The position numbers were made by a program, and so were the translations under genes. From assembly GCF_900163965.1 (NCBI RefSeq), contig NZ_FULE01000031.1:62001-126000 (forward strand): a stretch of DNA of 64,000 bases, given 5' to 3'. The DNA is from Vibrio ruber DSM 16370. Its GTDB lineage: Bacteria > Pseudomonadota > Gammaproteobacteria > Enterobacterales > Vibrionaceae. Of this stretch, positions 48,040 through 56,988 are shown in pieces; the stretch's first letter is position 1, and every line of letters starts with the position of its first letter. The notes under the pieces are model-generated. The model was given only the letters and a program-made list of their open reading frames with translations. It was not told where the DNA came from and ran no database searches.

Positions 48040-48993
48040 GTGAAAATTTTAGTTACGGGGAGTTCCGGCTTTGTCGGAGGACGAGTCACACAGATGGCCC
48101 GCGATCAAGGTTGGGATGTTTTGACGCATGGCAGAAGTGCAGCAGATCATGCCCGGCAACCATCGATTGTTTGTGCATTAGAACCGGATACCGATTGGAC
48201 TCCGGTTCTTGATGGTGTTGATTGTGTCGTGCACTGTGCTGCCAGAGTGCATCAAATGAATGAATCTTTGGCTGAAGCGCAACATGCTTATCAAGATGTG
48301 AATGTGCTTGGTACGCTAAATTTAGCGCGCCAAGCTGCAAAAGCAGGTGTGAAGCGATTTATTTTTGTCAGTTCAATTAAGGTCAACGGTGAATGGTCAA
48401 AAGCAGGGCAACCTTTTTTGCCGGCATTGGATACACAACCAGAAGACCCTTACGGAGTGAGTAAATATCAGGCAGAAGTCGGGCTATGGCAGCTTGCTGG
48501 TGAAACCGGACTGGAAGTGGTGGTAATCCGCCCGCCATTGGTTTACGGGCCGGGAGTTAAAGCGAATTTTTTGTCGATGATGAACTGGGTTTATCGGGCT
48601 CTCCCGCTACCATTCGGGGCGATTCCGGCAAAAAGAAGTCTGGTTTATCTCGATAATCTGGCTGATCTCATCATCACGTGTTGTACCCATCCGGTTGCAT
48701 CGGGGAGCACGTTTCTTGTTTCCGATGATCATGATATCTCAATTTCCCAGCTCTTACGCCTTTTAGCGACGGTCATGAATGTACCGTCTCGTCTGATACC
48801 AATCCCTCCCCGGCTACTATTATGGGGACTATCATTGCTGGGGAAGCGAGCGGTTGGTCAACGGTTATGTTATCCTCTGCAGCTTGATATTCGTGCAACA
48901 AAAGAGAAGTTGGGGTGGACTCCGCCAGTCTCTCTGGAGGCGGGGCTCAGACAAACGGTTCGGGCATATCAACAGCAGAAAGAGCAACAATGA
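48040..48993 (+). CDS. NAD-dependent epimerase/4-reductase-like SDR (WbpV/Gne type)
   Basis: 317 residues: MKILVTGSSGFVGGRVTQMA, HCAARVHQMNES, SSIKVNGEW and catalytic YGVSKYQAE. Its close link with a WbpM-type dehydratase and a sugar-phosphate transferase matches the WbpV/WreQ-type 4-reductases that make UDP-QuiNAc (or FucNAc). Annotation as UDP-glucose 4-epimerase is a common alternative. Initiation is by GTG or ATG at 48040. Stop and next start overlap as ATGA. Confidence 0.75.
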   Translation: MKILVTGSSGFVGGRVTQMARDQGWDVLTHGRSAADHARQPSIVCALEPDTDWTPVLDGVDCVVHCAARVHQMNESLAEAQHAYQDVNVLGTLNLARQAAKAGVKRFIFVSSIKVNGEWSKAGQPFLPALDTQPEDPYGVSKYQAEVGLWQLAGETGLEVVVIRPPLVYGPGVKANFLSMMNWVYRALPLPFGAIPAKRSLVYLDNLADLIITCCTHPVASGSTFLVSDDHDISISQLLRLLATVMNVPSRLIPIPPRLLLWGLSLLGKRAVGQRLCYPLQLDIRATKEKLGWTPPVSLEAGLRQTVRAYQQQKEQQ

Positions 48994-49535
48994 TTAGATT
49001 ACTGGATTTTGTTTTTGCATTACTGGGGCTTATGATTTTGTGGCCGGTGATGTTATGCGTTTGTATTTTGGGATATTTTGATACAAAGAGCCCTATTTTT
49101 ACCCAGACTCGGGTTGGCCGTTATCAAAAGCCATTTACCTTGATTAAGTTCAGGACGATGCCACCCAATACTCAGTCTGTTGCGACACATCTGGTTGGTG
49201 CGACTTCTGTGACAAAATTGGGCGCATTTTTAAGAAAAACCAAAATTGACGAGTTACCGCAACTTATCAATGTACTGAAAGGGGAGATGAGTTTAGTCGG
49301 TCCGAGACCGTGTTTGTTTAATCAGACACAGTTGATAGAAGCAAGAGAACAACGCGATGTTTTTAGCGTCCTCCCCGGCATTACCGGATTAGCTCAGGTA
49401 AATGAAGTTGACATGTCTACGCCTGAGCTGCTTGCTGAATTGGACCAGAAAATGATTCAGACCATGAATATTCGGAACTATTTCCTATACATCATCCAGA
49501 CGGCTTTGGGTAAAGGAAGCGGGGATAGGGTCTGA
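48990..49535 (+). CDS. Initiating sugar-phosphate transferase (PglC-like monotopic PGT)
   Basis: 181 residues from the ATG at 48990: a single N-terminal reentrant hydrophobic helix (IRLLDFVFALLGLMILWPV), IKFRTMPPN, and the catalytic LRKTKIDELPQLINVLKGEM and LVGPRP motifs. It transfers a sugar phosphate, probably QuiNAc/FucNAc-1-P, to undecaprenyl phosphate to prime O-chain synthesis. It belongs to the small PglC class without the WbaP/WcaJ membrane domain. It is the last gene of the O-antigen locus. Confidence 0.88.
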   Translation: MIRLLDFVFALLGLMILWPVMLCVCILGYFDTKSPIFTQTRVGRYQKPFTLIKFRTMPPNTQSVATHLVGATSVTKLGAFLRKTKIDELPQLINVLKGEMSLVGPRPCLFNQTQLIEAREQRDVFSVLPGITGLAQVNEVDMSTPELLAELDQKMIQTMNIRNYFLYIIQTALGKGSGDRV

Positions 49536-49602
49536 GGATCTATCCGTTGGAGTGGGGGAGCCGCTTCCCGTGATAACACGCTTCAACGACAATGTCCTGC
49601 CA

Positions 49603-50571
49603 TTACAATGACTGATAATACTGGGTCAGTACATCGATAAAGTGAGCTTTCTGCTCACAAGGCAGGGCATTGATGCCGGCAGCTGCTTTTCGCCCGCCAC
49701 CTGTCGAAAATCGACTACACACCTCATCGGCCCCGGTACGATTGTTTAAAGGTGCCCGGACACTGACAGTATAATCCTGCTGATTTTCATTGAGTGTTAA
49801 CACCGCGTGAGCCTGCCGGGGGGATTGGTTGGCGAGTTCATTACCGAACACGCCACTGATTCGTCTCGCCCAAGCTGTACTGGGGAGTTCAAATATTCGA
49901 CATGATGGATTTTCAGTCAACGGCTTGATTCGCATTACTTGCGCGTAGTCATTCGCGTAGCCTTGCTGCAAGAGATAATAGGGGGATTCTGAATCTTCCC
50001 GCAGCATAAATGGATCGGGATAACGGAGCAGCTGATGAAACAGTTCTGCTGGTGGAATATGAAGATCATCAAGGGTTGCACCATAGCCATTGTAGTTGAT
50101 CAAGGTGCCGAGTTCACAAAGAAATTCGCTATCTTCCTGCGATAATCCTGCATGGTTTGCGAGCGATTGAGCCCGTTGATGAAGATTGTCGCCAAAAGCC
50201 CCTGTAATTGCCCAGTGAATAAATTCGCCTTTGAGTTTTTGATTAATCAGCAGGCTGGTACAAGTTTCTGCATCTAAATTGATTAGCGTTTCCAGATGTT
50301 CCGAATTTGGAATCTCTCCGCTCTGGTGATGGTCACAGTAGAAAACAGGAATGCGTTGCGTGAGGAGGCGTTGTAATGGCTCAATGTTTTTCATCATTGA
50401 GATATCAAGCACGGTGACCGATGTTGCATCACCCAGTTTGACGACTTGATCCAATAGTTTGATGTCTCTCTTCACCCCAGTGATCAGCCGGTTCGCTTTT
50501 GGTGTACTCAGACGCAATTGCAGTAACGCAATAATACCATCAGCATCACCATTGAATACGTCATAGTGCAT
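49603..50571 (-). CDS. DHH/DHHA1-family phosphoesterase-like protein
   Basis: 322 residues with DHH motif I DVFNGDADGIIAL, the namesake FYCDHHQSG and a C-terminal DHHA1-type FSTGGGRKAAAGI. The family includes exopolyphosphatases, nanoRNases and cyclic-dinucleotide hydrolases; the substrate here is unknown. It forms the right flank of the O-antigen locus and converges on it. Confidence 0.85.
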   Translation of the reverse strand: MHYDVFNGDADGIIALLQLRLSTPKANRLITGVKRDIKLLDQVVKLGDATSVTVLDISMMKNIEPLQRLLTQRIPVFYCDHHQSGEIPNSEHLETLINLDAETCTSLLINQKLKGEFIHWAITGAFGDNLHQRAQSLANHAGLSQEDSEFLCELGTLINYNGYGATLDDLHIPPAELFHQLLRYPDPFMLREDSESPYYLLQQGYANDYAQVMRIKPLTENPSCRIFELPSTAWARRISGVFGNELANQSPRQAHAVLTLNENQQDYTVSVRAPLNNRTGADEVCSRFSTGGGRKAAAGINALPCEQKAHFIDVLTQYYQSL

Positions 50572-50606
50572 CCCGTTTTCCCCCTCTGCTACAGTATATT
50601 AACTAC

Positions 50607-50643
50607 ATGATACTTATCCCGTTTATAACGAGATAAGTATCAT
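50607..50643. repeat. Long perfect hairpin between yjbH-like gene and DHH gene
   Basis: ATGATACTTATC (50607-50618) is inverted at 50632-50643. The inner bases extend the stem by a wobble pair and CGTT/AACG around an ATA loop, giving about 17 bp. No clear T-run follows on either strand. Confidence 0.75.
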
Positions 50644-50655
50644 AATGCATTGTGT

Positions 50656-52866
50656 TTATTCTGTAATTGATTTTGTGAACCAAGGTGAGCGAGCATCGGT
50701 CATGTTGTAAAGCTCGTACTGCCGATTGAGTTTTTGTCCCCCGTCCCGCATCAGTGGTAACCAAGAAATATTAGCACGATTGATACTTGGCTTAATTGTC
50801 ATCAGGTCGAGCGGAATCGAAATATAAACGCCTTTGGTAAAGCTCCCTTCTCCATATTCTGACGCTGATAGGTTGGTTTTCGCGGCAAATACGCCAGCAA
50901 TGACACCACTATCAAACTGTTTTGAGAAATCAACCGTGACCCCTTTATCTTCGGTGAGGTACTGACCCGCGCTGATCTTGAGTAAGGTATTATTGAAGAG
51001 CGACCAAAATTTCGGTTGCCAGTAAAGTGTCGCGTGGCCGGTAAACGTCCCCGTTTGAACACGATAGTAACGAGCGGTTTGTGGATCAAAGTGTCTTTCG
51101 TCTTTATAAAGACCCAGCACACTATCCGGATCGCGCTGTTTGACATAATTTCCGTCGATACCGAAAGCCCAGTTCTGATTAAGCGGGCGATAGATGATTT
51201 CACCACCGGCGCCGGCAAACATCGATTCCAGATAACCGCCATAGGCTTGTCCGTAGATGTTGTCTCCGTAATGATCAAGGTACGTGAGTTGAAGACTGTC
51301 CATACGGAAAGTGTGATCATAATATTGGCGTGCCAGCGTTCTGACCCTTTTTAAATCAGTTCCATCAGGCGGTACGGTGTACTTATATTGATCATAGTTA
51401 TCCGTGATATTGCCGTATAAACTGCTGGAGAGAATGAAATGCTGTCCCATCCGATAGCTACTATTGGCTTTTACCCCAATGGCATAGAGGTAGAAATTCT
51501 CAGACCCGCCGAAAGATTGTTGCAAAGACGGGGTAAGACCAAACTGCCAGTTTTTGGTACTTTGTGCCTTCAATTCCCCGGAGATAACAGAGGGTTCACC
51601 CGTTGTTTTGGCATCATCAAAATCAGCCCCGGGATAATCATTCTTGGCGACGCGCTCAAATGCATAAGTGTTGATTTGTGTTTCTGTGAGAGGCTGCCCA
51701 TTCGCCGTCTCAACTATTTTATAGGTATCGGCATCGAGACCAGTGTTGGCGAGCAGTAATGCAGCACGTTCTTCAGCCTCTTTTTTATGGCGATATTTTT
51801 GCTGAGTTCCGGTGAGTGTCACGGTCTTGCTCTTTTGATCTTGCCGGAATGATACTTGTTGGTAGCCTGCAATTTTTTGCACATCAGCGACGAGTTGTTG
51901 CCATTGTTCTTCTGACAGCGTGCTTTTCTTCGGTTGCGGATGGTAATCCGGACGGGGTTCATCAATCCAGACTGGTCTCAGGGTGGCAAGGTTGGTATTG
52001 AGTGAGATACCGGCGGTGAACGTGTTACCCCGTTCATAGCTCAGCCTTAAATGCGCCCAATCCGTGAGTGAATACACCAGACCGACGTTCCACGGTGTCG
52101 ACACATGCATGGGTTTCTTGCCCTGAGTGACGGGGAAATCACTCTGATAGTCATTCCCGTCATATTCCAGTTTTAAGACCAGTGGTTTGAACGGGGTCTG
52201 ATACTCGACCCCACCATAGACTGAAGTACATCCGGTAAACATATTTCCAAGAGAAATACTGCCAGTGGAGCCCTGATAGCCGGTGCTTCTGCCGCAGTCG
52301 GAAGAGGTCTGGTGATCACCGGAGAGGTTTCCCCGGTTACCGATATAACCCCAACCAATACCAAGGGTAAAATCGAGTGGGCCAAACTGTTTGTTGGCTG
52401 CGATAAACTCGCCGTCAAATAGTCCTGTACCGCCAACATCTCGAAATCCAACAGCAATCTGAGGAAGCCAAAAATCTTCCTCGACAAGGCTCAGTTTTAC
52501 ATCGGCTGATTTGTCGGTATATTTTGTATCACCACTAAAGGATGCATCGTTGCTATAAAGCAAATCATGGATCTGGGTGTAGCGGATAGTCGTTTCCAGC
52601 CAAGGGAATAACTGTAGAGACAAAGAGTAGTATATATAGTCATCATTGTTGGTGGCATTCAGTTCAAGCGCTCCTTCGGGCATCATTCTGCCACTCGGCA
52701 TCTGAATTAATCCCACACCGCCGAAATCGGATTGGGAGTGGGTTAGTGATGGTGGGCTAAACTCGTCTGAATAGGCGTTTAGCGAATTCAGGCCAAAGAC
52801 AATCGTCGCTATCGTCATGGATGCATAGGTTGGCCAGTTTAAAGAACCGGATAAATGTTTCATCAT
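50656..52866 (-). CDS. yjbH: YjbH/GfcD-family outer-membrane exopolysaccharide protein
   Basis: 736 residues with a signal peptide (WPTYASMTIATIVFGLNSLNA), then SDFGGVGLIQMPSGRMMPEG, the conserved start of YjbH (DUF940). The C-terminal half is beta-rich with alternating aromatic residues, typical of an outer-membrane barrel (two barrels are proposed for the family). It is the last gene of the yjbEFGH operon, overlapping yjbG by 4 nt as ATGA. The operon is implicated in production of an extracellular polysaccharide. Confidence 0.9.
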   Translation of the reverse strand: MMKHLSGSLNWPTYASMTIATIVFGLNSLNAYSDEFSPPSLTHSQSDFGGVGLIQMPSGRMMPEGALELNATNNDDYIYYSLSLQLFPWLETTIRYTQIHDLLYSNDASFSGDTKYTDKSADVKLSLVEEDFWLPQIAVGFRDVGGTGLFDGEFIAANKQFGPLDFTLGIGWGYIGNRGNLSGDHQTSSDCGRSTGYQGSTGSISLGNMFTGCTSVYGGVEYQTPFKPLVLKLEYDGNDYQSDFPVTQGKKPMHVSTPWNVGLVYSLTDWAHLRLSYERGNTFTAGISLNTNLATLRPVWIDEPRPDYHPQPKKSTLSEEQWQQLVADVQKIAGYQQVSFRQDQKSKTVTLTGTQQKYRHKKEAEERAALLLANTGLDADTYKIVETANGQPLTETQINTYAFERVAKNDYPGADFDDAKTTGEPSVISGELKAQSTKNWQFGLTPSLQQSFGGSENFYLYAIGVKANSSYRMGQHFILSSSLYGNITDNYDQYKYTVPPDGTDLKRVRTLARQYYDHTFRMDSLQLTYLDHYGDNIYGQAYGGYLESMFAGAGGEIIYRPLNQNWAFGIDGNYVKQRDPDSVLGLYKDERHFDPQTARYYRVQTGTFTGHATLYWQPKFWSLFNNTLLKISAGQYLTEDKGVTVDFSKQFDSGVIAGVFAAKTNLSASEYGEGSFTKGVYISIPLDLMTIKPSINRANISWLPLMRDGGQKLNRQYELYNMTDARSPWFTKSITE

Positions 52867-53648
52867 GGCAATCTGTTTCTTAGTAGCTCGACAACAAGGT
52901 CGTTAGGATTTTGAAGGCGATCATTTGGATAAATGACAGGGAGTTCTTCTACCGGAAGAGGGACATAAATAATCGCCCCCGGGGAGATTTCTGAAAAAGA
53001 GTAGTTCCAGTATCCCGTCTGGTGTTGTTCGACCTTACCATCGGGTTGGATCACCGTGACTTTCGAAATGGTGTTATCAAATAGCCCGGCTGTTTGCGCA
53101 TAGCTTCCCGCATCCAGACGAGGCTGCCACATTTGTTTTCCCGGTTTTGTAACGCCACCTAAAACCAGCACATCTTTAGGCGTGTATTTTAGCGTCATGA
53201 GCCAGTTACCGGTCAGTTTAGGATTCAGTGGCAGACTGAGGCGGGTTGCATCTGGATCAATCGTTTGAAAAATGCGCTTCGCATAGTGTAGTGATTCGAG
53301 TGAGTTTCTGAGCTGTGACCAATAGAACCAAGAACCATGATATCGTTTACTGGCAATAGCTTGCTGCTTTGCGATAACGCCGAAGACTTGTTGTTTTAAC
53401 TTTAATTCGACATTGATATCATATATGCCGGATGTGAACCAGTCGATCTTACGCCAGTCTGCGTCCGTTTTATTCAGCGCCTGTAATACAACCTCATCGA
53501 GCCGAGGGCGATGATTGTAGGTGAGATGGCGTTGTGGTGATGATTCAAAATGAATCTCTACATCAGTCGATGATGCAGCAAATGAAACGGATCCCACGCC
53601 AGTGCTGATGCATAAGGTTAAATAAACGATGACTTTCCATGACTTCAT
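52863..53648 (-). CDS. yjbG: YjbG/GfcC-family capsule biosynthesis protein
   Basis: 261 residues with signal peptide ending near VSFAAS, followed by a GfcC-like periplasmic fold: LNPKLTGNWLMTLKYTPKDV and VLGGVTKPGKQMWQPRLDA, which are beta-grasp/SLBB-like segments. It is a soluble periplasmic partner in polysaccharide secretion. Start and stop overlap the neighbours by 4 nt. Confidence 0.88.
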   Translation of the reverse strand: MKSWKVIVYLTLCISTGVGSVSFAASSTDVEIHFESSPQRHLTYNHRPRLDEVVLQALNKTDADWRKIDWFTSGIYDINVELKLKQQVFGVIAKQQAIASKRYHGSWFYWSQLRNSLESLHYAKRIFQTIDPDATRLSLPLNPKLTGNWLMTLKYTPKDVLVLGGVTKPGKQMWQPRLDAGSYAQTAGLFDNTISKVTVIQPDGKVEQHQTGYWNYSFSEISPGAIIYVPLPVEELPVIYPNDRLQNPNDLVVELLRNRLP

Positions 53649-54352
53649 CCGCGATTGTCTCCCACATAACGCTTGCCGAGAGAAAGGGTTAGTCTTTCTG
53701 ACCCCGGAAAAATGTACTGCTCACTTGCAATCACTTCACCCGATTGGGGACGGAGCCAATAGTGATTTTGATATTGTTGTTTTATCTGTGGAATCTCGAC
53801 CTGTTCAATAACATGAAGCAGGGCTTGAGTTCCATTGGGCAAGTGCTTGTTTTCTATCTCTTGTAGCGTAAATGTAGATAGCGCCTGATAACGGGTGTGA
53901 TATCCAGGAGACCAAGTTATTTTGTATTTCCAAGAATGAGGTGTTGTGTCTTTCTGGAGCCCCAGTACCAGTGGATCAATATTTGCTGACTCAAGGTGAA
54001 TGAGGTTGCCCTCTTTTAAATTGACGGTTTTAATCACCCGACCTGCTTGTGTCACCAACATTTCTCGGTTCGCTGACAGCCACTTTAAATTGGCCGGATG
54101 CTCTGGTGAATTGGTTGGTTCGGCCCATGTGAGTATCATCAGGGCTAATGGGTTTTCTCCCATCCTGACATATAAGCTTGCGTAAGGCAGTTCCTCAACT
54201 TTGTCTGGTGAAATGGCATGATTATCCGATCCCCAGAAAGCTGACTGAATCGTCTCAGACAAGTCCCGAGCATTTTGGGAGCATCCGCCAATTAAGATCA
54301 ATGGTATGAAAAATAAGTAACAGTAATGGGAAAAACGAAAAAATTTTGTCAT
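53645..54352 (-). CDS. yjbF: YjbF/GfcB-family lipoprotein
   Basis: 235 residues from the Met at 54352. A lipobox ILIGGCS gives an acylated Cys near residue 23, followed by a DUF2886-type domain (GENPLALMILTWAEP; QPQSGEVIASEQYIFPGS-like end). It is the outer-membrane lipoprotein of the yjb/gfc system. A weak hairpin separates it from yjbE upstream. Confidence 0.85.
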   Translation of the reverse strand: MTKFFRFSHYCYLFFIPLILIGGCSQNARDLSETIQSAFWGSDNHAISPDKVEELPYASLYVRMGENPLALMILTWAEPTNSPEHPANLKWLSANREMLVTQAGRVIKTVNLKEGNLIHLESANIDPLVLGLQKDTTPHSWKYKITWSPGYHTRYQALSTFTLQEIENKHLPNGTQALLHVIEQVEIPQIKQQYQNHYWLRPQSGEVIASEQYIFPGSERLTLSLGKRYVGDNRG

Positions 54353-54374
54353 AGAGGCATAATTAAACGAAATA

Positions 54375-54405
54375 AACAACAACCGCCCAAGACGGCTGTT
54401 GTTTT
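54375..54405 (-). terminator. Stem-loop between yjbE and yjbF (possible attenuator)
   Basis: On the minus strand AACAACAGCCG, a TCTTGGG-type loop and CGGTTGTTGTT can form a near-perfect stem followed by TATTT. The T-run is weak, so partial termination or mRNA stabilisation of the small yjbE message is likelier than full termination. Confidence 0.45.
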
Positions 54406-54436
54406 TATTACATTAACAAACAATCAATAACTACTG

Positions 54437-54742
54437 TTACTGAGCTGAAGTCACTGTTGTTGTTGTGTCATTAGACGCACTAACCGCAACAGCTGTCGCT
54501 GCAACGATCGCTGCAGTTGCTGCTGCAACAGTTGCGCTTATTCCACCAACGGCTGCACCAGTCGCTGCTGCAACACTACCAGCGGCACCTGCACCAGCGC
54601 CAGCACCAGCGGCACCTGCGCCTGCAGCACCGGCTCCGCCAGTTCCCCCTGCGCTACCGGAAACAACTCCGGCAGCCGGGCCAGCATATGCAATACCACT
54701 GAAAGCAAACATTGCCAGTAAAGTAATTGCAGTTTTTTTCAT
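54437..54742 (-). CDS. yjbE: YjbE/GfcA-like small secreted Gly/Ala-rich protein
   Basis: 101 residues: a signal peptide (KKTAITLLAMFAFSGIAYA), a Gly/Ala repeat zone (about 24-60), an Ala/Val-rich hydrophobic stretch, and a Thr-rich tail (NDTTTTVTSAQ). Length and tail resemble YjbE/GfcA, the first gene of yjbEFGH. GGAG lies near its start (TAGGAGATAAAT). The opposite-strand frame in this low-complexity DNA is a shadow. Confidence 0.8.
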   Translation of the reverse strand: MKKTAITLLAMFAFSGIAYAGPAAGVVSGSAGGTGGAGAAGAGAAGAGAGAGAAGSVAAATGAAVGGISATVAAATAAIVAATAVAVSASNDTTTTVTSAQ

Positions 54743-55578
54743 ATTTATCTCCTAGGAAATAACGTTAACATCGATGTTGCTCACAAAATAAACAAGAGCT
54801 TATTAAACATAATACATTTTTGAAGGTTATGTAAACATGCTGTGTGAAATTATCGACTTATATGAAGTTGTTATAAAAAATTCATAATTTGTTCTTGAGA
54901 GATTTAACAATGCATCTGGTTGTATTATACCGTATTTAAATAAACTTGATTGCAAGTCTCGTTATCCACTTATCTGATTGTTTTATAATATTTTCCAGTA
55001 AGTGCATATATTTATGCGCATTGATGGCGTTGGGATTTCAAATTGAATTTTATTTTCGAATCAAAATAAATTCAGGCGAATTTTTAGGTGTTTTTATTTT
55101 TTATTTATATTATTGTAATTATAACTACATAAAAAACATACATTTTATGTGGTTTATGTGGTGTGAAAGGAAGGTGGATTTTATATACAAATCGTATCAT
55201 TCATCATTTGCCAAATTGAACTTTCTCTACTAATACTATGAAATACAGGTAAAAAATATCTGGTCTTTTCCAGATGGTTCATGGTTTTTTATTTATATGA
55301 TTACCTATTTTTATTGTGCCTAATCGATGGAGATCTCAGATATGTATGGTGGCATATCGAGATTTTTAAACTATTATTTTCCTGAAAATTTTTTAATGTT
55401 TATTTCGTTAAAATAAATTACAGAACTAGCGTACAGCATATTTTTACGGACTTGATACAGACAACGTGTTTTGATCACAAGGATGAGCTCTTAGCATGCT
55501 TTCTGGGAAGCTGACCCAAGGGCGGTAGCGTGCTTGAATGAACTCTTTTTCTTCTAATTAGCGTCAGTTTATTGTGGT
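54743..55578. other. 836-bp AT-rich divergent intergenic region
   Basis: No credible gene is present; a 95-codon frame at 54946 begins with TTG, is lysine-poor and aromatic-rich, and lacks a ribosome binding site. The region must hold the promoters of yjbEFGH (left) and wzi (right), a small stem CTGG..CCAG near 55260-55275 and the JUMPStart/ops element at 55494-55535. Its AT-richness suggests binding by H-NS-like silencers, which is an inference. Confidence 0.6.
55494..55535 (+). promoter_or_regulatory. Second JUMPStart element with ops, upstream of wzi
   Basis: GCATGCTTTCTGGGAAGCTGACCCAAG is followed by GGCGGTAGCGTG (55521-55532), a full match to the ops consensus and better than the copy at 30901. 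It lies about 45 nt before the wzi start, in the transcript leader. RfaH would then control both surface polysaccharide operons. Confidence 0.9.
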
Positions 55579-56958
55579 GTGAGTACAATCTTGGCTAATA
55601 GTATAATTCTAAGATGCTTTTCATTTTATCTTATTGGTTTTCCGTTGCTTTTTTCTTTGAAAATTGAAGCAGCGCCTTGGTTATCCATGGATGATGCCTA
55701 TCTTAAATCTGATCTACAGATGCTGGCGGATGCTGGTCTTATTTCTGTACCTATCAATTCCTATCCTATACGTTGGTCTCGCCTTGATACCGATCTGCAA
55801 CTGATGCAGATGGTTCAACTCCCCCCGTCGCTTGAGCAAGCCTATCAACATCTCAGTTACGCCTTAAGCCAAGATTCTATAGGAAATGGCCACAAGCATG
55901 TCTCTTTGGGGTATGCTCACGCACCTCGGGATGACAGGAGTTTTGCTGCACCGCTAACGACACACTGGCAGGTTAAATCGAGTTATGAGCTCGTGGAGAG
56001 TAAATATGCTTTTCGTGTCGCGGCTAACTATCAACGTTCACCAGATAAATTCGGTCGAGAAGATACCGACTATGGGTTGGATGATAGTTATATTGCTACT
56101 AACTGGGGAAATCTGAGTGCAACTTTTGGCAGCCTGCAACATTGGTGGGGACCCACTTCGATTTACAATCTGGCTTGGGGATATACACGTCGTTCTGTGC
56201 CCGGTTTTAATTTCTCTTATGATGCCTATGGCTGGCCGATACTTGGTAGCTGGCATGCTGAAACTTTCTGGGGATTTAATGAAACGCCAAACCGGAATGA
56301 GAAACAGTGGTCGAATCGATTTGAATTCAGCCCTTTCAACCGACTAAACATTGGTTTGGTTTATCAGAAGTGGTTTGATAAACCCGACTGGGATGGATAT
56401 TTGACGGGCTCAGTTCAGCCTCAGGACGGTGAACAGGAGCAATATAGTATCGATATCCGTCTGAGTTTACCTGTCTTGAATGTGGGAACCGTCTTGACTC
56501 AGAGTCTTTATGCGCAAGGAGCCAGTTTAGTCAATGACCGCTCACTGGGGTCTCTGATCATTGGCTGGCAAAGCCAGTTTGATCTTGGCGGGCAGTCGCT
56601 GCGTTGGGTTGCAGAGGTGAAACAGTTAACCGGTGAGGCAAAGCAACAGTGGCGAAGCATGCTGTCTGATCGTATGACAATGGTTGGGCAACATAACTAT
56701 CAGTCAATCAATGGTATGGATAGTGGTGAAGCAAAATCATTAAAACTACTTTGGATCACGCCTGATAGCTGGGAATGGACATTGCAAGGGCAGAGTTATC
56801 AACGGACTGATGATGAAACCCTGAAAAAATTAACGGCCTATGTACGTCTGCCATTGGCAAATAGCCGTCTGACATTGGGCTCTGATTTCATGCCTGATAC
56901 AAAAAATAATCAAACCGATAAATGGAATTACTGGGTTAACTGGGATTTTCGTTTTTAA
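55579..56958 (+). CDS. wzi: Wzi-family capsule assembly outer-membrane protein
   Basis: 459 residues with an N-terminal signal sequence (FYLIGFPLLFSLKIEAAP), and Wzi-family features: WLSMDDAYLKSDLQMLADAG, VTLGY-like strands, and a beta-barrel with LQHWWGPTSIYNLAWGY and a terminal aromatic WDFRF. Wzi anchors capsule at the cell surface. The start is uncertain: GTG at 55579 has no clear ribosome binding site, and TTG at 55591 is an alternative. It is the first gene after the JUMPStart element. Confidence 0.85.
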   Translation: MSTILANSIILRCFSFYLIGFPLLFSLKIEAAPWLSMDDAYLKSDLQMLADAGLISVPINSYPIRWSRLDTDLQLMQMVQLPPSLEQAYQHLSYALSQDSIGNGHKHVSLGYAHAPRDDRSFAAPLTTHWQVKSSYELVESKYAFRVAANYQRSPDKFGREDTDYGLDDSYIATNWGNLSATFGSLQHWWGPTSIYNLAWGYTRRSVPGFNFSYDAYGWPILGSWHAETFWGFNETPNRNEKQWSNRFEFSPFNRLNIGLVYQKWFDKPDWDGYLTGSVQPQDGEQEQYSIDIRLSLPVLNVGTVLTQSLYAQGASLVNDRSLGSLIIGWQSQFDLGGQSLRWVAEVKQLTGEAKQQWRSMLSDRMTMVGQHNYQSINGMDSGEAKSLKLLWITPDSWEWTLQGQSYQRTDDETLKKLTAYVRLPLANSRLTLGSDFMPDTKNNQTDKWNYWVNWDFRF

Positions 56959-56988
56959 TCGATTCACTATCAATTGTTTGGACATTGG

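Noticed and set aside
48915..48989. Longer N-terminus of the sugar-phosphate transferase
   Set aside because: The extra 25 residues overlap the SDR gene and lack similarity; the ATG at 48990 gives the normal PglC-like start with an ATGA overlap.
49536..49602. Terminator between the phosphotransferase and DHH genes
   Set aside because: A GGGGAGC..GCTTCCC-like stem can be drawn but is irregular and has no T-run on either strand.
54570..54670. CRISPR-like or VNTR array
   Set aside because: The repetitive look is codon-level Gly/Ala bias in yjbE; units are irregular and there are no spacers.
54465..54755. 96-codon Ala/Pro-rich frame opposite yjbE
   Set aside because: It is the antisense shadow of the Gly/Ala repeat region; the minus-strand frame has a proper signal peptide and operon context.
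54946..55233. 95-codon plus-strand frame in the large intergenic region
   Set aside because: It begins at TTG without a ribosome binding site, has an odd aromatic-rich composition and no recognisable motif; AT-rich DNA with few stops by chance.
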